Positions 51,436 through 62,970 are shown, counted from the stretch's first letter. The stretch: DNA of 64,000 bases from Amycolatopsis tolypomycina (GCF_900105945.1 NZ_FNSO01000004.1:682001-746000), one strand, 5' to 3'. Numbers and translations: made by a program. The notes: generated by a model not told the origin, from the letters alone.

Positions 51436-53061
51436 TCAGCCGCTGAACACCGGCAGCGTGATGCGGGACGGGCGGGCCGCGTCGTGGAACACCTCGAAGC
51501 GGTTCGGTTTTCTGGCCACCGCCGACGTCACCGGCTCGTCCGTGCCGTGGTTGCGGGCGAACCGCGGGAACGCCCCGCCCGCCACCTGGACCCGCAGGCG
51601 GTGGCCGCGGCGGAAGCGGTACGCCGTCGGGTCGAGCGTCACCTCCGCCGTCACCACGTCGTCCGCGCCGGCGGACGGGAAGCCCGGGCGCAGGCGGAGG
51701 ATCCCGTCGGTCACGTTGCGCGAAACGCCGCCCGCGTCGACGTCGCAGAGCCGGACGTAGACGTCGGCGTGGCCCAGCTCGGTCCGCAAGTGCACGGTCG
51801 CCGTCACCTCGCCGATGACGTCGACGTCCGACGGCAGCGGCTCGCCGGTGAACACCAGCACGTCCGGCCGGGCCTCGACCTCCTGGTTGTCGCGCTGCTT
51901 CCACTCGCCCGTCAGCAGCGGGCCGCCGACCGCGGGCGTCGGGTCGGCCGGGTCGTAGGTGAACGTCGTCGGCAACGCCGGTTCGCCGAACTCCTCGCCG
52001 AGCCCGCCGATCGGCCGCAGGTGCGCGTCGGTCGCCTGCGACGGCGGCGGCCAGGACTCGAAGTCCAGCCACGTCCCGGCGCCCTGGAGGAACAGCCGGA
52101 CCGGCGAGCGCTGCAGGGACGTCCGGTCGCCGTGCAGGTGCGCGCGCAGGAAGCCGAGCTGGTCGCGGATCATCGGGCCCATGCTCGCGGGCTCGCCGTG
52201 CGCCCACGGCCCGATCGTGATCCGCGGCGCCTTGCCCGCCTCGGCGAGGATCCGGAAATCGCGCAGCTGGGAGCCGATGAACAGGTCGTACCAGCCGGTG
52301 ACCATCGACACCGGGACGTCGAGCTTCGCGACTTCGGCGCTGTGGTCGGACATGGCCCAGTAGTCGTCTTCGGGCGCGAAGTGCCCGGTGACGTCCTGGA
52401 GGAACTGCACCGGCTTCCCGATCGCGGCGACGTCGGCGCCGCTCAGTGGCAGCGAAGACATCGCGCGACGGGTCTTCCGCGTCTGCAGCGGGTTCGGCAG
52501 CGCGGCGAAGCGCTCTTCCTGGCGGCCGATCATCGCCGACCACGACACCATGTTGTCCGCCGCGAGCACGCCGCCCGGGTAGAACGTCGAGACGAACTCC
52601 GACGCCGTCACGCCGAGGCACATCGCGGCGAGCGGCGGGTCGAGGTACGGCCCGACCGCCCACTGCGTGTGCCCGAGGTAGCTGGCACCGGCCATGCCGA
52701 TGCTGCCGTCGCACCACGGCTGGGCGCGCAGCCACTCGGCGGTCGCGATCCCGTCCTCGCGTTCGAGGTGGAAGGGCCGGAACTCGCCGCCGGAGCCGAA
52801 CGAGCCGCGGGTGCTCTGGATGACCGTCTGCAGGCCGTGGCGGGCGAAGGTGTCGCCGAAGAGCTTCGAAAGCAGGCCCTTCCGCCCGTACGGCGTCCGG
52901 ATCAGCACGACCGGCGCCGACGTCGTCCCGGCCGGCGCGTACCGGTCGGCGAGCAGCGTGACGCCGTCGGGCATCGGCACGGCGAGGTCACGCGTCACGA
53001 CCGGCTTGGGTCCTTCGGCGCGGGGCAGTCCGAGCAACTTGTCGACAAATCGGTCCAGCAC
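51436..53061 (-). CDS. CocE/NonD family hydrolase
   Basis: A 541-residue alpha/beta hydrolase (peptidase S15-like). The nucleophile is the Ser of GMAGASYLGHTQ, and a C-terminal jelly-roll domain begins around residue 350. The N-terminal LAVPMPDGVTLLADRY segment is typical. It hydrolyses esters, beta-lactams or Xaa-Pro amides; the substrate is unknown. GTG 53061 gives the family's N-terminus. Confidence 0.85.
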   Translation of the reverse strand: MLDRFVDKLLGLPRAEGPKPVVTRDLAVPMPDGVTLLADRYAPAGTTSAPVVLIRTPYGRKGLLSKLFGDTFARHGLQTVIQSTRGSFGSGGEFRPFHLEREDGIATAEWLRAQPWCDGSIGMAGASYLGHTQWAVGPYLDPPLAAMCLGVTASEFVSTFYPGGVLAADNMVSWSAMIGRQEERFAALPNPLQTRKTRRAMSSLPLSGADVAAIGKPVQFLQDVTGHFAPEDDYWAMSDHSAEVAKLDVPVSMVTGWYDLFIGSQLRDFRILAEAGKAPRITIGPWAHGEPASMGPMIRDQLGFLRAHLHGDRTSLQRSPVRLFLQGAGTWLDFESWPPPSQATDAHLRPIGGLGEEFGEPALPTTFTYDPADPTPAVGGPLLTGEWKQRDNQEVEARPDVLVFTGEPLPSDVDVIGEVTATVHLRTELGHADVYVRLCDVDAGGVSRNVTDGILRLRPGFPSAGADDVVTAEVTLDPTAYRFRRGHRLRVQVAGGAFPRFARNHGTDEPVTSAVARKPNRFEVFHDAARPSRITLPVFSG

Positions 53062-53111
53062 GGCGCCCCGCCTTCCGAAGTGGAGTAGATCCTTCCGGAT
53101 CCGACCGTACC

Positions 53112-54503
53112 TCAGTTCGCGCGCGCGAGCGTTTCCGGACGCAGCAGCCTCGCCAGCTCCTCGGCCGGGATCAGGCCCTTCTCGACGACGAGCTCGGCGA
53201 CCCCGCGGCCGGTGGCCAGTGCCTCCTTCGCGATCTCCGTCGCGGCCGCGTAGCCGATGCTCGGGTTCAGCGCGGTCACCAGGCCGATCGAGTTCTCGAC
53301 GTAGGCGCGCATGACGTCGACGTTCGCGGTGATCCCGGCGACGCATTTGGTCGCCAGCGTCCGGCAGGCCGCGCCCAGGTGCGTGATGCTCTCCGACAGC
53401 GAGTGCAGGATGATCGGCTCGAAGGCGTTGAGCTGGAGCTGGCCCGCCTCGGCGGCCATCGTCACGGTGACGTCGTTGCCGATGACCTCGAACGCGACCT
53501 GGTTGACCACCTCGGGGATCACCGGGTTGATCTTGCCGGGCATGATCGACGAGCCGGCCTGCACCGGCGGCAGGTTGATCTCGTTCAGCCCGGCGCGCGG
53601 GCCCGAGGACAGCAGCCGCAGGTCGTTGCAGCTCTTCGACAGCTTGACCGCGATCCGCTTGAGGACACCCGAAAGGTGCACGAACGCGCCGCAGTCCTGC
53701 GTTGCCTCGACGAGGTCCGCCGCGGTGACGACCGGCAGCCCGGTGATCTCGCGCAGGTGGCGGCACGCGGCTTCGGCGTAGCCCGGCGCGGCGTTGAGGC
53801 CGGTGCCGATCGCGGTCGCGCCGAGGTTGATCTCGTGCAGCAGCGCGACGGCTTCGTTGAGCCGCTGCCGGTCCTCGCCGAGCATCACCGCGTAGGTGCC
53901 GAACTCCTGGCCGAGCGTCATCGGCACGGCGTCCTGCAGCTGCGTGCGGCCCATCTTCAGCACGTCGTGGAACTCGACGGCCTTGGCCGCGAACGCCTTC
54001 TCCAGCACGACCATCGACTCGGACAGCTCGCGCACGGCGATGATCGTCGCGACGTTGACCGCGGTCGGGTAGGCGTCGTTCGTCGACTGCCCGAGGTTGA
54101 CGTGCTCGTTGGGGTGCAGGACGTGGTAGTCGCCCTTGGCGTGCCCGAGCAGCTCCAGGGCCCGGTTCGCGATGACCTCGTTGGCGTTCATGTTGGTCGA
54201 GGTCCCGGCGCCGCCCTGGATGACGTCGACGACGAACTCGCCGTGTAGCGCGCCTTCGCGGATCTCCCGGCAGGCCGCGCAGATGGCGTCCGCGATGCGG
54301 GGTTCGAGCAGGCCCAGCTCGGCGTTGGCGCGGGCCGCGGCCTCCTTGACCGCGGCCAGCGCCTCGACCAGGTGCGGGTAGGCGGCGATCGTGGTGCCGG
54401 TGATGGGGAAGTTCTCGCGGGCGCGGGCGGTGTGCACGCCCCAGTACGCGTCGGCGGGGACGTCCTTGTCGCCCAGCAGGTCGTGTTCGCGGCGGGTGGT
54501 CAT
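53112..54503 (-). CDS. aspA: Aspartate ammonia-lyase
   Basis: A 463-residue member of the aspartase/fumarase superfamily. The flexible active-site loop carries the signature GSSIMPGKINP; HVNLGQSTNDAYPT and MGRTQLQDAVPMTLG are substrate-binding segments. It converts L-aspartate to fumarate and ammonia. The ATG overlaps the asparaginase stop (ATGA), making it the last step of an asparagine catabolic operon and favouring aspartase over fumarase. Confidence 0.92.
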   Translation of the reverse strand: MTTRREHDLLGDKDVPADAYWGVHTARARENFPITGTTIAAYPHLVEALAAVKEAAARANAELGLLEPRIADAICAACREIREGALHGEFVVDVIQGGAGTSTNMNANEVIANRALELLGHAKGDYHVLHPNEHVNLGQSTNDAYPTAVNVATIIAVRELSESMVVLEKAFAAKAVEFHDVLKMGRTQLQDAVPMTLGQEFGTYAVMLGEDRQRLNEAVALLHEINLGATAIGTGLNAAPGYAEAACRHLREITGLPVVTAADLVEATQDCGAFVHLSGVLKRIAVKLSKSCNDLRLLSSGPRAGLNEINLPPVQAGSSIMPGKINPVIPEVVNQVAFEVIGNDVTVTMAAEAGQLQLNAFEPIILHSLSESITHLGAACRTLATKCVAGITANVDVMRAYVENSIGLVTALNPSIGYAAATEIAKEALATGRGVAELVVEKGLIPAEELARLLRPETLARAN

Positions 54504-55417
54504 CGCAGGCTCCCCACAGGCAGGTTTCCGGTGAAACGCAGGTTGTCCGGGCCGGGCGGGACGTCGACCCCGCACAGCTTCAGCAGCGCGGCCAGCACCG
54601 GATAGCGCGCCCGGTCGCCGCCGTCGGCGATCTTGACGGCGATCGCCGTGCCGTCCGGCAGCGCGGCGACCTGGACGGCCTCGAAGCCGTCCTTGGCGAT
54701 CAGTCCCGGTACCGCGCGCATGACGGCGGTGACGTCCCGGCGGCTGCCGCCGACCAGCTCCGGGTGACGGCGGATCCCGGCGGCGACCAGGCCTTCCGGG
54801 GTGTCCGGCGCGGCCGTGGCGAGCTTCGACACGGCCGTCGCGAGCCCGCGCAGCGTCGTCGCGAAGAGCGGCGCGCCGCAGCCGTCGACGGCCACCCGGG
54901 CGATGGGCCGGCCGGTCAGGTCCTCGACGGTGGCCGCGATCGCGCGCTGCAGCGGGTGGGCCGGGTCGAGGTAGCCCTCGACCGGCCAGCCGTTCAGCGC
55001 GCAGGTCGCGAGCATCGCCGCGTGCTTGCCGGAGCAGTTGTGCGCCAGCCGCGAAGGCGTCCGGCCTTCGCCGATCCACCGGTCGCGCTCGACCGGGTCG
55101 AACGGGAAGTCCGCCGGGTTGCCGAGCAGGTCGGGGGAGCGTCCGCCGAGGACGTCGAGCGCCGCGTCGAGGTGCATCGGCTCGCCCGAGTGGCTGGCCG
55201 CGGCGATCGCGAACCCGGCGGGGGACAGCCGCAGGCCGAGCCGCGCCATCGCGGTGGCCTGCAGCGGCTTCGCCGTCGACCGCGGGTACATCACGGCGTC
55301 GACGTCCCCGGCGGCCAACCGCGTCGAGCCGTCCGGGGCGAGCACCACGGCCGAACCGTGGTGGACGCCCTCGACCAGGCCGTCGCGGATCAGCTCGACG
55401 AGGGGCTCGTGGCTCAC
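54500..55417 (-). CDS. Asparaginase (L-asparaginase II family)
   Basis: A 305-residue thermolabile-type asparaginase (PF06089), recognised by [32 protein letters not shown] and [15 protein letters not shown]. It hydrolyses asparagine to aspartate and ammonia. The GTG start overlaps the permease stop (GTGA). With the permease and aspartase it takes external asparagine to fumarate. Confidence 0.92.
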   Translation of the reverse strand: MSHEPLVELIRDGLVEGVHHGSAVVLAPDGSTRLAAGDVDAVMYPRSTAKPLQATAMARLGLRLSPAGFAIAAASHSGEPMHLDAALDVLGGRSPDLLGNPADFPFDPVERDRWIGEGRTPSRLAHNCSGKHAAMLATCALNGWPVEGYLDPAHPLQRAIAATVEDLTGRPIARVAVDGCGAPLFATTLRGLATAVSKLATAAPDTPEGLVAAGIRRHPELVGGSRRDVTAVMRAVPGLIAKDGFEAVQVAALPDGTAIAVKIADGGDRARYPVLAALLKLCGVDVPPGPDNLRFTGNLPVGSLR

Positions 55418-56844
55418 ATGCCCTCCTCGTCGAACGCCCGCATGTCGATCCGCTTGCGGACGCCGAACCAGCCGACGACCAGGGCGACGATGATCGCGGG
55501 CAGTGCGAGCAGGGTGATCCGGCCGGTCTCGTCGAAGCCCATCAGCACGACGACGGCGGCGAGGAACACCAGCGTCGCGATCTCGGTGTACGGCGAGAAC
55601 GGCAGCCGGAACGACGGCCGCTCGATGCCCTCGCGCTTCGTCTTGCGCACGTACAGCAGGTGGCAGAGCACGATGATGGCCCAGGTGGCGAGGATGCCGA
55701 TCGCGGCGAAGTTCAGCACGATGTCGAAGGCCTCCTTCGGCACCAGGTAGTTGAGGCCGACGCCGACCACGCAGACGGCCGCGGTGAGCAGGATCCCGCC
55801 GTAGGGCACGTGGTTGCGGTTCATCACGCCGGTGAACTTCGGCGCCGAGCCCGCCATCGCCATCGACCGCAGGATCCGGCCGGTCGAGTACAGGCCGGAG
55901 TTCAGGCTGGACAGCGCCGCGGTGAGCACGACCAGGTTCATCACGCTGTCCGCCGCGGGCACGCCCAGGTGCGAGAGCACGGTGACGAACGGGCTCTGGT
56001 CCTTCGTGTAGGAGCTCCACGGCAGCAGCATCGCCAGCAGCACGACCGAGCCGACGTAGAAGACCAGGATGCGCCACATGATGGAGTTGATCGCCTTCGG
56101 CATGATCTTCTCCGGGTTCTCGGTCTCGCCCGCGGCGACGCCGACCAGCTCGACCGAGGCGTAGGCGAACACCACGCCCTGCACGATCAGCACCATCGGC
56201 AGCAGCCCGGACGGGAAGATCCCGCCGTGGTCGGCGATCAGCTGCGGGCCGCCCGCGACGCCGTCGATCGGCGTCTGCGTCACCAGCAGGAAGATGCCGA
56301 TGACCATGAACAGCACCAGCGCGGCGACCTTGATGATGGCGAACCAGAACTCCATCTCGCCGAACAGCTTCACCGACACCATGTTCAGCGTCAGCACGAC
56401 GGCGAGCGCGATCAGCGCGAGCACCCACTGCGGGATCGGCGAGAAGAACGACCAGAAGTGCGCGTAGAGCGCGATCGCCGTGATGTCGGCGATGCCGGTG
56501 GTCGACCAGTTGAGGAAGTGCATCCAGCCGGCGACGTACGCGCCCTTCTCGCCCATGAACTCGCGGGCGTAGGAGACGAAGGCGCCGCTGGAGGGCCGGT
56601 GGAGGATCAGCTCGCCGAGCGCGCGGACGACGAAGAAGGCGAAGAGCCCGCAGACGGCGTAGACGATCGCCAGCGCCGGGCCGGCCTGGGCGAGCCGTCC
56701 GCCCGCGCCGAGGAACAGGCCGGTGCCGATCGCGCCGCCGATGGCGATCATGTTGACGTGCCGGGACTTGAGGGCCTTGTGGTAGCCGGCGTCGCCCGCG
56801 TCCGCGGTGTCGCCGGTCGTGGCCGGGATGGTCTGTTCGGTCAC
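55414..56844 (-). CDS. Amino acid permease (asparagine transporter-like)
   Basis: A 476-residue, 12-helix APC-type permease (AAT group). The first helix has the [18 protein letters not shown] consensus, and [19 protein letters not shown] and [19 protein letters not shown] are characteristic. It resembles AnsP-type asparagine or GABA permeases. The GTG start overlaps the regulator stop, and the next genes encode asparaginase and aspartase, which supports asparagine as substrate. Confidence 0.9.
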   Translation of the reverse strand: MTEQTIPATTGDTADAGDAGYHKALKSRHVNMIAIGGAIGTGLFLGAGGRLAQAGPALAIVYAVCGLFAFFVVRALGELILHRPSSGAFVSYAREFMGEKGAYVAGWMHFLNWSTTGIADITAIALYAHFWSFFSPIPQWVLALIALAVVLTLNMVSVKLFGEMEFWFAIIKVAALVLFMVIGIFLLVTQTPIDGVAGGPQLIADHGGIFPSGLLPMVLIVQGVVFAYASVELVGVAAGETENPEKIMPKAINSIMWRILVFYVGSVVLLAMLLPWSSYTKDQSPFVTVLSHLGVPAADSVMNLVVLTAALSSLNSGLYSTGRILRSMAMAGSAPKFTGVMNRNHVPYGGILLTAAVCVVGVGLNYLVPKEAFDIVLNFAAIGILATWAIIVLCHLLYVRKTKREGIERPSFRLPFSPYTEIATLVFLAAVVVLMGFDETGRITLLALPAIIVALVVGWFGVRKRIDMRAFDEEGM

Positions 56845-57497
56845 TGGTCCCCGTTCACGATGCTGTTGAGGGTGGCTTCGACGTGCTCCAGGTGCGCGGT
56901 CATGGCCGCGATGGCGGCGCTCTCGACGCGGCTGGAGATCGCCGCGACGATCGCCTGGTGCTCGAGGTTCGACTGGCGGCGCCGGTCGCCGAGCTGGTTC
57001 AGGAAGGCGGACTGGCGGGCGAGCGCGTCCCGGATCTCCTCGATCACCTTCCCGAACACGGGGTTGCCCGAGGCCTGGGCGATGGTGATGTGGAAGAGCG
57101 AGTCGAGCGCGACCCACGCGGTGTTGTCGGTCTCGGTGTCCATCCGTTCGAGCAGGTGGGCGAGCAGGTCGAGGTCGTCCTGGCTCCGCCGCACGGCCGC
57201 GTACCCGGCGACCGGGATCTCGACGTGCCGCCGCACCTCGATGAGGTCGCGGGCCGAGTAGGGCCCGAAGGTGGGGTTGTCGGCCGGGCCGGTCGCGGTG
57301 ACGAAGGTGCCCTTGCCGGTCTTCGACTCGGTCATGCCGAGCGCCTGCAGACCGCGGAGGGCTTCCCGGATCACCGATCTGCTGACCTCGAACTCCCTGC
57401 TCAGGGCGGCTTCCGAGGGGAGCTTGTCGCCGACGGCGTGCTCGCCGCGTTCGATCGCGGAGCGCAGGTGGGCCAGCACGGCCTCCATGGCACTCAC
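56841..57497 (-). CDS. FadR-type GntR regulator of the asparagine operon
   Basis: A 218-residue repressor with a winged HTH ([20 protein letters not shown], residues ~23-42) and an FCD domain containing [20 protein letters not shown] 57497 is preferred because AAGGTGG lies 10 nt upstream and a GntR operator then falls in the promoter region; the frame opens as far as ATG 57545 and beyond. Its stop overlaps the permease start, so it is the first gene of the operon and probably represses it. Confidence 0.85.
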   Translation of the reverse strand: MSAMEAVLAHLRSAIERGEHAVGDKLPSEAALSREFEVSRSVIREALRGLQALGMTESKTGKGTFVTATGPADNPTFGPYSARDLIEVRRHVEIPVAGYAAVRRSQDDLDLLAHLLERMDTETDNTAWVALDSLFHITIAQASGNPVFGKVIEEIRDALARQSAFLNQLGDRRRQSNLEHQAIVAAISSRVESAAIAAMTAHLEHVEATLNSIVNGDQ

Positions 57498-57520
57498 TCT
57501 GCGAGGACCACCTTGTCCGG

Positions 57521-57539
57521 CTGTCTGGCTGTCAGACAG
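57521..57539. promoter_or_regulatory. GntR operator of the asparagine operon
   Basis: CTGTCAGACAG (57529-57539) is a perfect 5-1-5 palindrome typical of GntR proteins, next to CTGTCTG (57521-57527). It lies 24 bp upstream of the chosen regulator start, suggesting autoregulation of the operon. Confidence 0.6.
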
Positions 57540-57636
57540 GTTCATGGCGGGAATGCTCGGTCCCGGACCCCCGGGTGTCAACGCGGGAAGCCGCGGGTGT
57601 GGCCCAGCTCACCGCTGCGACCCCGGTCCGCTGTCA

Positions 57637-57689
57637 TGAACGACTCGTTCAGTGCGCCGGATGTCATGAAAGAGTCGTTCATGACATCC
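57637..57689. repeat. Dispersed palindromic repeat, copy 2
   Basis: Contains TGAACGACTCGTTCA (57637-57651) and a 12-bp hairpin (57659-57670 and 57678-57689, loop AGAGTCG). The segment 57652-57689 matches 26716-26753 at 36 of 38 bases, and the two differences are on paired positions. It lies in the 378-bp gap between the regulator and dnaE; nothing else was recognised there. Confidence 0.8.
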
Positions 57690-57875
57690 CGACCCGTCGG
57701 CCGTCCGCGTGACCGTCCGGGCGCGGCGCGTGTCGTGATCGTTTCCGCCCGAAGTGGGGCGCGTCGCACCGCCCGGCGCGGGCTCCTGAGGCGCACAATC
57801 GAGCCGGAGCGAGTGCGGGATAGGCTGGGGGACCCGGGCGCGCCCGTCCCATCCACCTAGGGGAGGTTTTCGCTG

Positions 57876-60800
57876 GTGTCGAACGATTCTTTCGTCCACC
57901 TGCACGTCCACACCGAGTACTCGATGCTCGACGGTGCGGCGAAGATCGGTCCCCTCTTCGCGGAGGCGGCGCGCCTCGGCATGCCCGCGGTCGGCATGAC
58001 CGACCACGGCAACATGTACGGTGGGGACGAGTTCTACCAGCAGTCCAAGAAGCACGGCCTCAAACCGATCATCGGCATCGAGGCCTACATCGCGCCGGAG
58101 AGCCGGTTCCACAAGAAGCCCGTCTTCTGGGGCCAGTCCAACCAGCGCGGCTCGGACGAGTTCGGTGAGGGCGGCGACGTCTCCGGTGGCGGTGCGTACA
58201 CGCACATGACCATGCTCGCCGCGAACGCGACCGGTCTGCGGAACCTCTTCAAGCTGTCCTCGCTGGCCAGCATGCAGGGCTACTACCGCAAGCCCCGGAT
58301 GGACCGCGAGCTCATCGCGGAGAACAGCACCGGCATCATCGCCACCACCGGCTGCCCGTCCGGCGAGGTGCAGACCCGGCTGCGGCTGGGCCAGAAGGAG
58401 GCGGCGATCCAGGCCGCGTCCGACTACAAGGACATCTTCGGCGCGGACAACTTCTTCCTCGAGCTGATGGACCACGGCCTGCCGATCGAGCGGTCGGTCC
58501 GCGAAGGCCTCCTGGAGGTCGGCCGCCTGCTCGACCTCAAGCCGATCGCGACCAACGACTCGCACTACGTCGTCAAGGAGCAGGCCGACACGCACAGCGC
58601 GCTGCTGGCCGTCCAGTCGGGCAAGACGCTCAACGACCCGAACCGGTTCAAGTTCGACGGCAACGGCTACTACCTCAAGTCCGCCGCCGACATGCGCGAG
58701 TACTGGGACAAGGAGGTCCCCGGCGCGGCCGACAACACGCTGCTGATCGCCGAGCGCGTCGAGTCCTACGAAGACGTCTACTCGCACAAGGACCGGCTGC
58801 CGTTCTTCGAGGTCCCGGAGGGTTACGACCAGGGCGGCTGGCTGCGCGAAGAGGTCCAGCGCGGCCTCAAGTGGCGCTTCCCGGACGGCGTGCCGGACGA
58901 GTACTACAACCAGCGCATCGAGATCGAGCTCGACGTCATCATCGGCAAGGGCTTCCCGGCCTACTTCCTCATCGTCGCCGACCTCATCAGCTACGCCCGC
59001 AAGGTCGGCATCCGGGTCGGCCCCGGCCGTGGTTCGGCCGCCGGTTCGCTGGTCGCGTACGTGCTCGGTATCACCAACCTGGACCCGATCCCGCAGAAGC
59101 TGCTGTTCGAGCGGTTCCTGAACCCCGAGCGCGTCTCGATGCCCGACATCGACATCGACTTCGACGACCGCCGGCGCGGCGAGATGATCCGGTACGCGAC
59201 CGAGAAGTACGGCGCGGACAAGGTCGCCCAGGTCATCACCTTCGGCACCATTAAGACGAAGGCGGCGATCAAGGACAGCGCGCGCGTCCACTTCGGCCAG
59301 CCGGGGTACGCGATCGCGGACAAGATCTCCAAGGCGCTGCCGCCGCCGATCATGGCGAAGGACATCCCGCTCTCGGGCATCGTCGACTCGAAGCACGAGC
59401 GCTACGGCGAGGCCGCCGAGGTCCGCGCGCTCGTCGAGACCGACGACGAGTGCAAGACGATCTTCGAGACCGCCCGCGGCCTCGAGGGCCTGATCCGCAA
59501 CGCCGGCGTCCACGCCTGCGCGGTCATCATGTCCTGCGACCCGCTGACCGACGCGATCCCGCTGTGGCAGCGCGACGACGGCTCGATCATCACCGGCTGG
59601 GACTACCCGTCGTGCGAGGCCATCGGCCTGCTCAAGATGGACTTCCTCGGCCTGCGCAACCTCACCGTCATCGGTGACGCGATCGACAACATCAAGGCCA
59701 ACCGCGGGGTCGACGTCGACCTCGACACCCTGGGCGTCGACGACCCCGAGACGTACAAGCTGCTGGCCCGCGGCGACACGCTCGGCGTGTTCCAGCTGGA
59801 CGGCGGCCCCATGCGCGACCTGCTGCGGCGCATGGAGCCCACGGTGTTCGACGACATCGTCGCGGTCGGCGCGCTGTACCGCCCCGGCCCGATGGGCATG
59901 AACGCGCACAACGACTACGCCGACCGCAAGAACAACCGGCAGAAGGTCAAGCCGATCCACCCGGAGCTCGACGAGCCCCTGAAGGAGATCCTGGCCGACA
60001 CCTACGGCCTGATCGTGTACCAAGAGCAGATCATGCACATCGGCCAGAAGGTGGCCGGGTACACGATGGGCCGCGCGGACGTGCTCCGCCGCGCGATGGG
60101 CAAGAAGAAGAAGGAAGTCCTCGACAAGGAGTACGAGGGCTTCGAAGAGGGCATGCGGTCCAGCGAGCTGGTCCCGGGCGGGTTCTCCAAAGAGGCGATC
60201 AAGGCACTCTGGGACACGATCCTCCCGTTCGCCGGGTACGCGTTCAACAAGAGCCACGCGGCCGCGTACGGCCTGATCTCGTACTGGACCGCCTACCTCA
60301 AGGCCAACTTCACCGCCGAGTACATGGCGGCCCTGCTCACCTCGGTGGGTGACAACAAGGACAAGTCGGCCGTCTACCTGTCCGAGTGCCGCCGGCTCGG
60401 CATCAAGGTGCTGCCGCCGGACGTCAACGAATCGGCCCTGCGCTTCGCGGCCGTCGGGGACGACATCCGCTTCGGTTTGGGTGCCGTCCGCAACGTCGGC
60501 GCGAACGTCGTCGAGTCGATCATCAAGACCCGCGAGGAGAAGGGCAAGTACGCGTCCTTCACCGACTTCCTCGACAAGTCCGAGCTCGTGGCCTGCAACA
60601 AGCGCGTGATCGAGTCGCTGATCAAGGCGGGCGGGTTCGACTCGCTCGGCCACACGCGGCTGTCGATGATCCAGGTCCACGAGGACGCGGTCGAAGCGGT
60701 CGTCCCGCTCAAGCGCCAGGAGGCGATGGGCCAGTTCGACCTGTTCGGCTTCGGCGGCGACGAGGGGGAGCCGGCACCGTCGTCGTCCCCGCTCGCCCAC

Positions 60801-61463
60801 CTGAAGTTCGGCGACGAGGAGTACCCGCGCAAGCAGCTGCTCGCCTACGAGCGCGAGATGCTCGGCCTGTACGTCTCGGCGCACCCGCTGGACGGCGCCG
60901 AGCGGATCCTGCGCAAGCACGCGCCCAAGCCGATCGCCTCGATCCTGGCCGACCCGCCGAAGGAAGGCGAGCTGGTGATCTCCGGGCTGATCACCTCGCT
61001 GGAGCGGCGGGTCAACAAGAAGGGCGAGCCCTGGGCGATCTGCACGGTCGAGGACATGGACGCCTCGCTCGAGGTGCTCTTCTTCCCCAAGTCGTACGCG
61101 CTGTTCGCGGGTGAGCTGATCGAGGACAACGCGGTCCTGGTCAAGGGCCGGGTCAACTGGCGCGAGGACAAGATGTCCGTCTTCGGCGGCGGCCTGGCCA
61201 CCCTGGACCTGTCCGAGGTCGGCACGGGCAACGGCGACGACGAGCCACCACTGGTGCTGCTCGCGGCGGCGGAGAAGATCGACCAGTCGGTGGTCAGCGA
61301 ACTGCGGTCCACGCTGCTGGCGCACAAGGGGGAGACCCCGGTGCACCTGAAGCTGGTGGGCAAGAACCAGACGGTCTTCGCGCTCTACGACTACCCGGTC
61401 AAGGTCAGCTCGATGCTGATCGGCGAGCTGAAGGGCATCCGGGGGATCACGGCTTCGACGTAG
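57876..61463 (+). CDS. dnaE: DNA polymerase III alpha subunit (DnaE1)
   Basis: A 1,195-residue replicative polymerase. The N-terminal PHP domain ([26 protein letters not shown]) has the histidines of the proofreading-type metal site, followed by the palm with catalytic aspartates in [15 protein letters not shown] and Asp in the [13 protein letters not shown] region. Helix-hairpin-helix segments and a C-terminal OB domain ([19 protein letters not shown]) follow. Length is typical of the essential DnaE1 of actinobacteria. GTG 57876 follows GGGGAGG. Confidence 0.96.
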   Translation: MSNDSFVHLHVHTEYSMLDGAAKIGPLFAEAARLGMPAVGMTDHGNMYGGDEFYQQSKKHGLKPIIGIEAYIAPESRFHKKPVFWGQSNQRGSDEFGEGGDVSGGGAYTHMTMLAANATGLRNLFKLSSLASMQGYYRKPRMDRELIAENSTGIIATTGCPSGEVQTRLRLGQKEAAIQAASDYKDIFGADNFFLELMDHGLPIERSVREGLLEVGRLLDLKPIATNDSHYVVKEQADTHSALLAVQSGKTLNDPNRFKFDGNGYYLKSAADMREYWDKEVPGAADNTLLIAERVESYEDVYSHKDRLPFFEVPEGYDQGGWLREEVQRGLKWRFPDGVPDEYYNQRIEIELDVIIGKGFPAYFLIVADLISYARKVGIRVGPGRGSAAGSLVAYVLGITNLDPIPQKLLFERFLNPERVSMPDIDIDFDDRRRGEMIRYATEKYGADKVAQVITFGTIKTKAAIKDSARVHFGQPGYAIADKISKALPPPIMAKDIPLSGIVDSKHERYGEAAEVRALVETDDECKTIFETARGLEGLIRNAGVHACAVIMSCDPLTDAIPLWQRDDGSIITGWDYPSCEAIGLLKMDFLGLRNLTVIGDAIDNIKANRGVDVDLDTLGVDDPETYKLLARGDTLGVFQLDGGPMRDLLRRMEPTVFDDIVAVGALYRPGPMGMNAHNDYADRKNNRQKVKPIHPELDEPLKEILADTYGLIVYQEQIMHIGQKVAGYTMGRADVLRRAMGKKKKEVLDKEYEGFEEGMRSSELVPGGFSKEAIKALWDTILPFAGYAFNKSHAAAYGLISYWTAYLKANFTAEYMAALLTSVGDNKDKSAVYLSECRRLGIKVLPPDVNESALRFAAVGDDIRFGLGAVRNVGANVVESIIKTREEKGKYASFTDFLDKSELVACNKRVIESLIKAGGFDSLGHTRLSMIQVHEDAVEAVVPLKRQEAMGQFDLFGFGGDEGEPAPSSSPLAHLKFGDEEYPRKQLLAYEREMLGLYVSAHPLDGAERILRKHAPKPIASILADPPKEGELVISGLITSLERRVNKKGEPWAICTVEDMDASLEVLFFPKSYALFAGELIEDNAVLVKGRVNWREDKMSVFGGGLATLDLSEVGTGNGDDEPPLVLLAAAEKIDQSVVSELRSTLLAHKGETPVHLKLVGKNQTVFALYDYPVKVSSMLIGELKGIRGITAST

Positions 61464-61500
61464 AGCGCGGATCCCGCCTTTTCGTGTTTTGCTGGACACG

Positions 61501-62970
61501 ATGACGTACGAACCGGATCCCCGCCGCTGGAAAGCGCTTGCCGTCTCGCTCACGGCCGGGTTCATGGGCCTGCTCGACGTCAGCATCGTCAACGTCGCCC
61601 TGCCCTCGATGCAGGCCGGCCTGCACGCGAGCAGCGGCGGGATCCGCTGGGTCGTCTCCGGCTACGCGCTGGCGTTCGGGCTGGTCCTCGTCACCGGCGG
61701 CCGGCTCGGGGACGCGTTCGGCCGCCGGACCATGTTCCTCGGCGCCCTCGCCGCCTTCGTCCTCACGAGCGCGCTGGCCGGCGCGGCCCCGAACGAGACG
61801 ACGCTGGTGCTCGCCCGGCTCGCCCAGGGCGTGGCGGCCGGCATGCTCACGCCGCAGAACACCGGCCTGATCCAGGACCTCTTCCGCGGCGCCGAGCGCG
61901 GCCGCGCGTTCGGCATGTTCGGCGCGGTGGTCGGCATTTCGACGGCGGTCGGCCCCATCCTCGGCGGCGCCATCATCGCGGTCTTCGGCGCCGAGGACGG
62001 CTGGCGCTGGGTGTTCTACGTCAACGTCCCGATCGGCGTCCTCGCGTTCGCCCTCGCGCTGCGGCTGCTGCCGCGCAGCGAGAAGAAGCAGCTCAAGATC
62101 TCCTCGGAGATCGACTTCGTCGGCATCGTGCTGCTCGCCGTCGCCGTCCTCGGCGTGCTGCTCCCGGTCGTCGACGCCGACTCCGGCGGCCTCACCCGGC
62201 TGTGGTGGCTGTTCCCGGTCGCGGTCGTCTTCGGGGTCGTGTTCGTGCGCTGGGAGCGCTCGGTGGTCCGGCGCGGCCGGTCGCCGCTGCTCGACACGCG
62301 GCTGTTCACCGGCACGCCCGGCTACGCCACCGGCGCGGCGGTCGGGGCGCTCTACTTCTGCGGGTTCGCCGGGATCTGGCTGGTCTTCGCGATGTACTTC
62401 CAGCAGGGCCTCGGCTACTCGCCCCTGCAGTCCGGTCTGTCGGTGACGCCGTTCGCGCTCGGCTCGGCGGTGTCCGCGGCCGTCGCCGGCCGGCTCGTGC
62501 CGCGGTTCGGACGGCGGCTCACCGTCACCGGGCTGGGCATGGTCGCCGCCGGCCTGCTGGCCGTCGCGCTGCTGGCCGAGGTCGTCCCGCCCGCGGCGTC
62601 CGGCTGGGCGTTCGCGCTGCCGCTGGTGTTCGCGGGCGTCGGCGGCGGCATGGTGATCTCGCCGAACACGACGTTGACGCTCGAGTGCGTGCCGGTCCGG
62701 ATGGCCGGCGTCGCGGGCGGCGCTTTGCAGACCGGCCAGCGGATCGGCACGGCGGTCGGCACCGTGGTGCTCGCGTCGGTGTTCGGTGCGGTCCTCGGCC
62801 GCGGCTACCCGGTCGCGCTCTCCGTCGCGCTCGGCTGTGCGGCTCTGCTGACCTGTGGCGCGCTCGCCCTGGCGGTCGCCGAGCTCCGCGCGCGCCGGCA
62901 GCGGGCGTCCGCGGAGGAGCGGGAAGCGCGGATGGCCGAGACGTCGGCCGCGGACGTCCACCGGAGCTGA
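61501..62970 (+). CDS. DHA2-type MFS exporter
   Basis: A 489-residue, 14-helix transporter. SLTAGFMGLLDVSIVNVALP and GRLGDAFGRRTMFL (motif A), and the antiporter motif GISTAVGPILGGAI, identify an EmrB/QacA drug exporter. ATG 61501 is chosen over TTG 61489. It stands 37 bp after dnaE on the same strand; any link with dnaE is unlikely. Confidence 0.88.
   Translation: MTYEPDPRRWKALAVSLTAGFMGLLDVSIVNVALPSMQAGLHASSGGIRWVVSGYALAFGLVLVTGGRLGDAFGRRTMFLGALAAFVLTSALAGAAPNETTLVLARLAQGVAAGMLTPQNTGLIQDLFRGAERGRAFGMFGAVVGISTAVGPILGGAIIAVFGAEDGWRWVFYVNVPIGVLAFALALRLLPRSEKKQLKISSEIDFVGIVLLAVAVLGVLLPVVDADSGGLTRLWWLFPVAVVFGVVFVRWERSVVRRGRSPLLDTRLFTGTPGYATGAAVGALYFCGFAGIWLVFAMYFQQGLGYSPLQSGLSVTPFALGSAVSAAVAGRLVPRFGRRLTVTGLGMVAAGLLAVALLAEVVPPAASGWAFALPLVFAGVGGGMVISPNTTLTLECVPVRMAGVAGGALQTGQRIGTAVGTVVLASVFGAVLGRGYPVALSVALGCAALLTCGALALAVAELRARRQRASAEEREARMAETSAADVHRS

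Noticed and set aside
53112..54503. Fumarase C instead of aspartase
   Set aside because: The two share motifs, but overlap with asparaginase and the permease favours aspartase; sequence alone does not settle it completely.
57609..61592. A 1,327-residue open frame opposite dnaE
   Set aside because: A shadow of dnaE with no recognisable domain; dnaE on the plus strand has all catalytic motifs.
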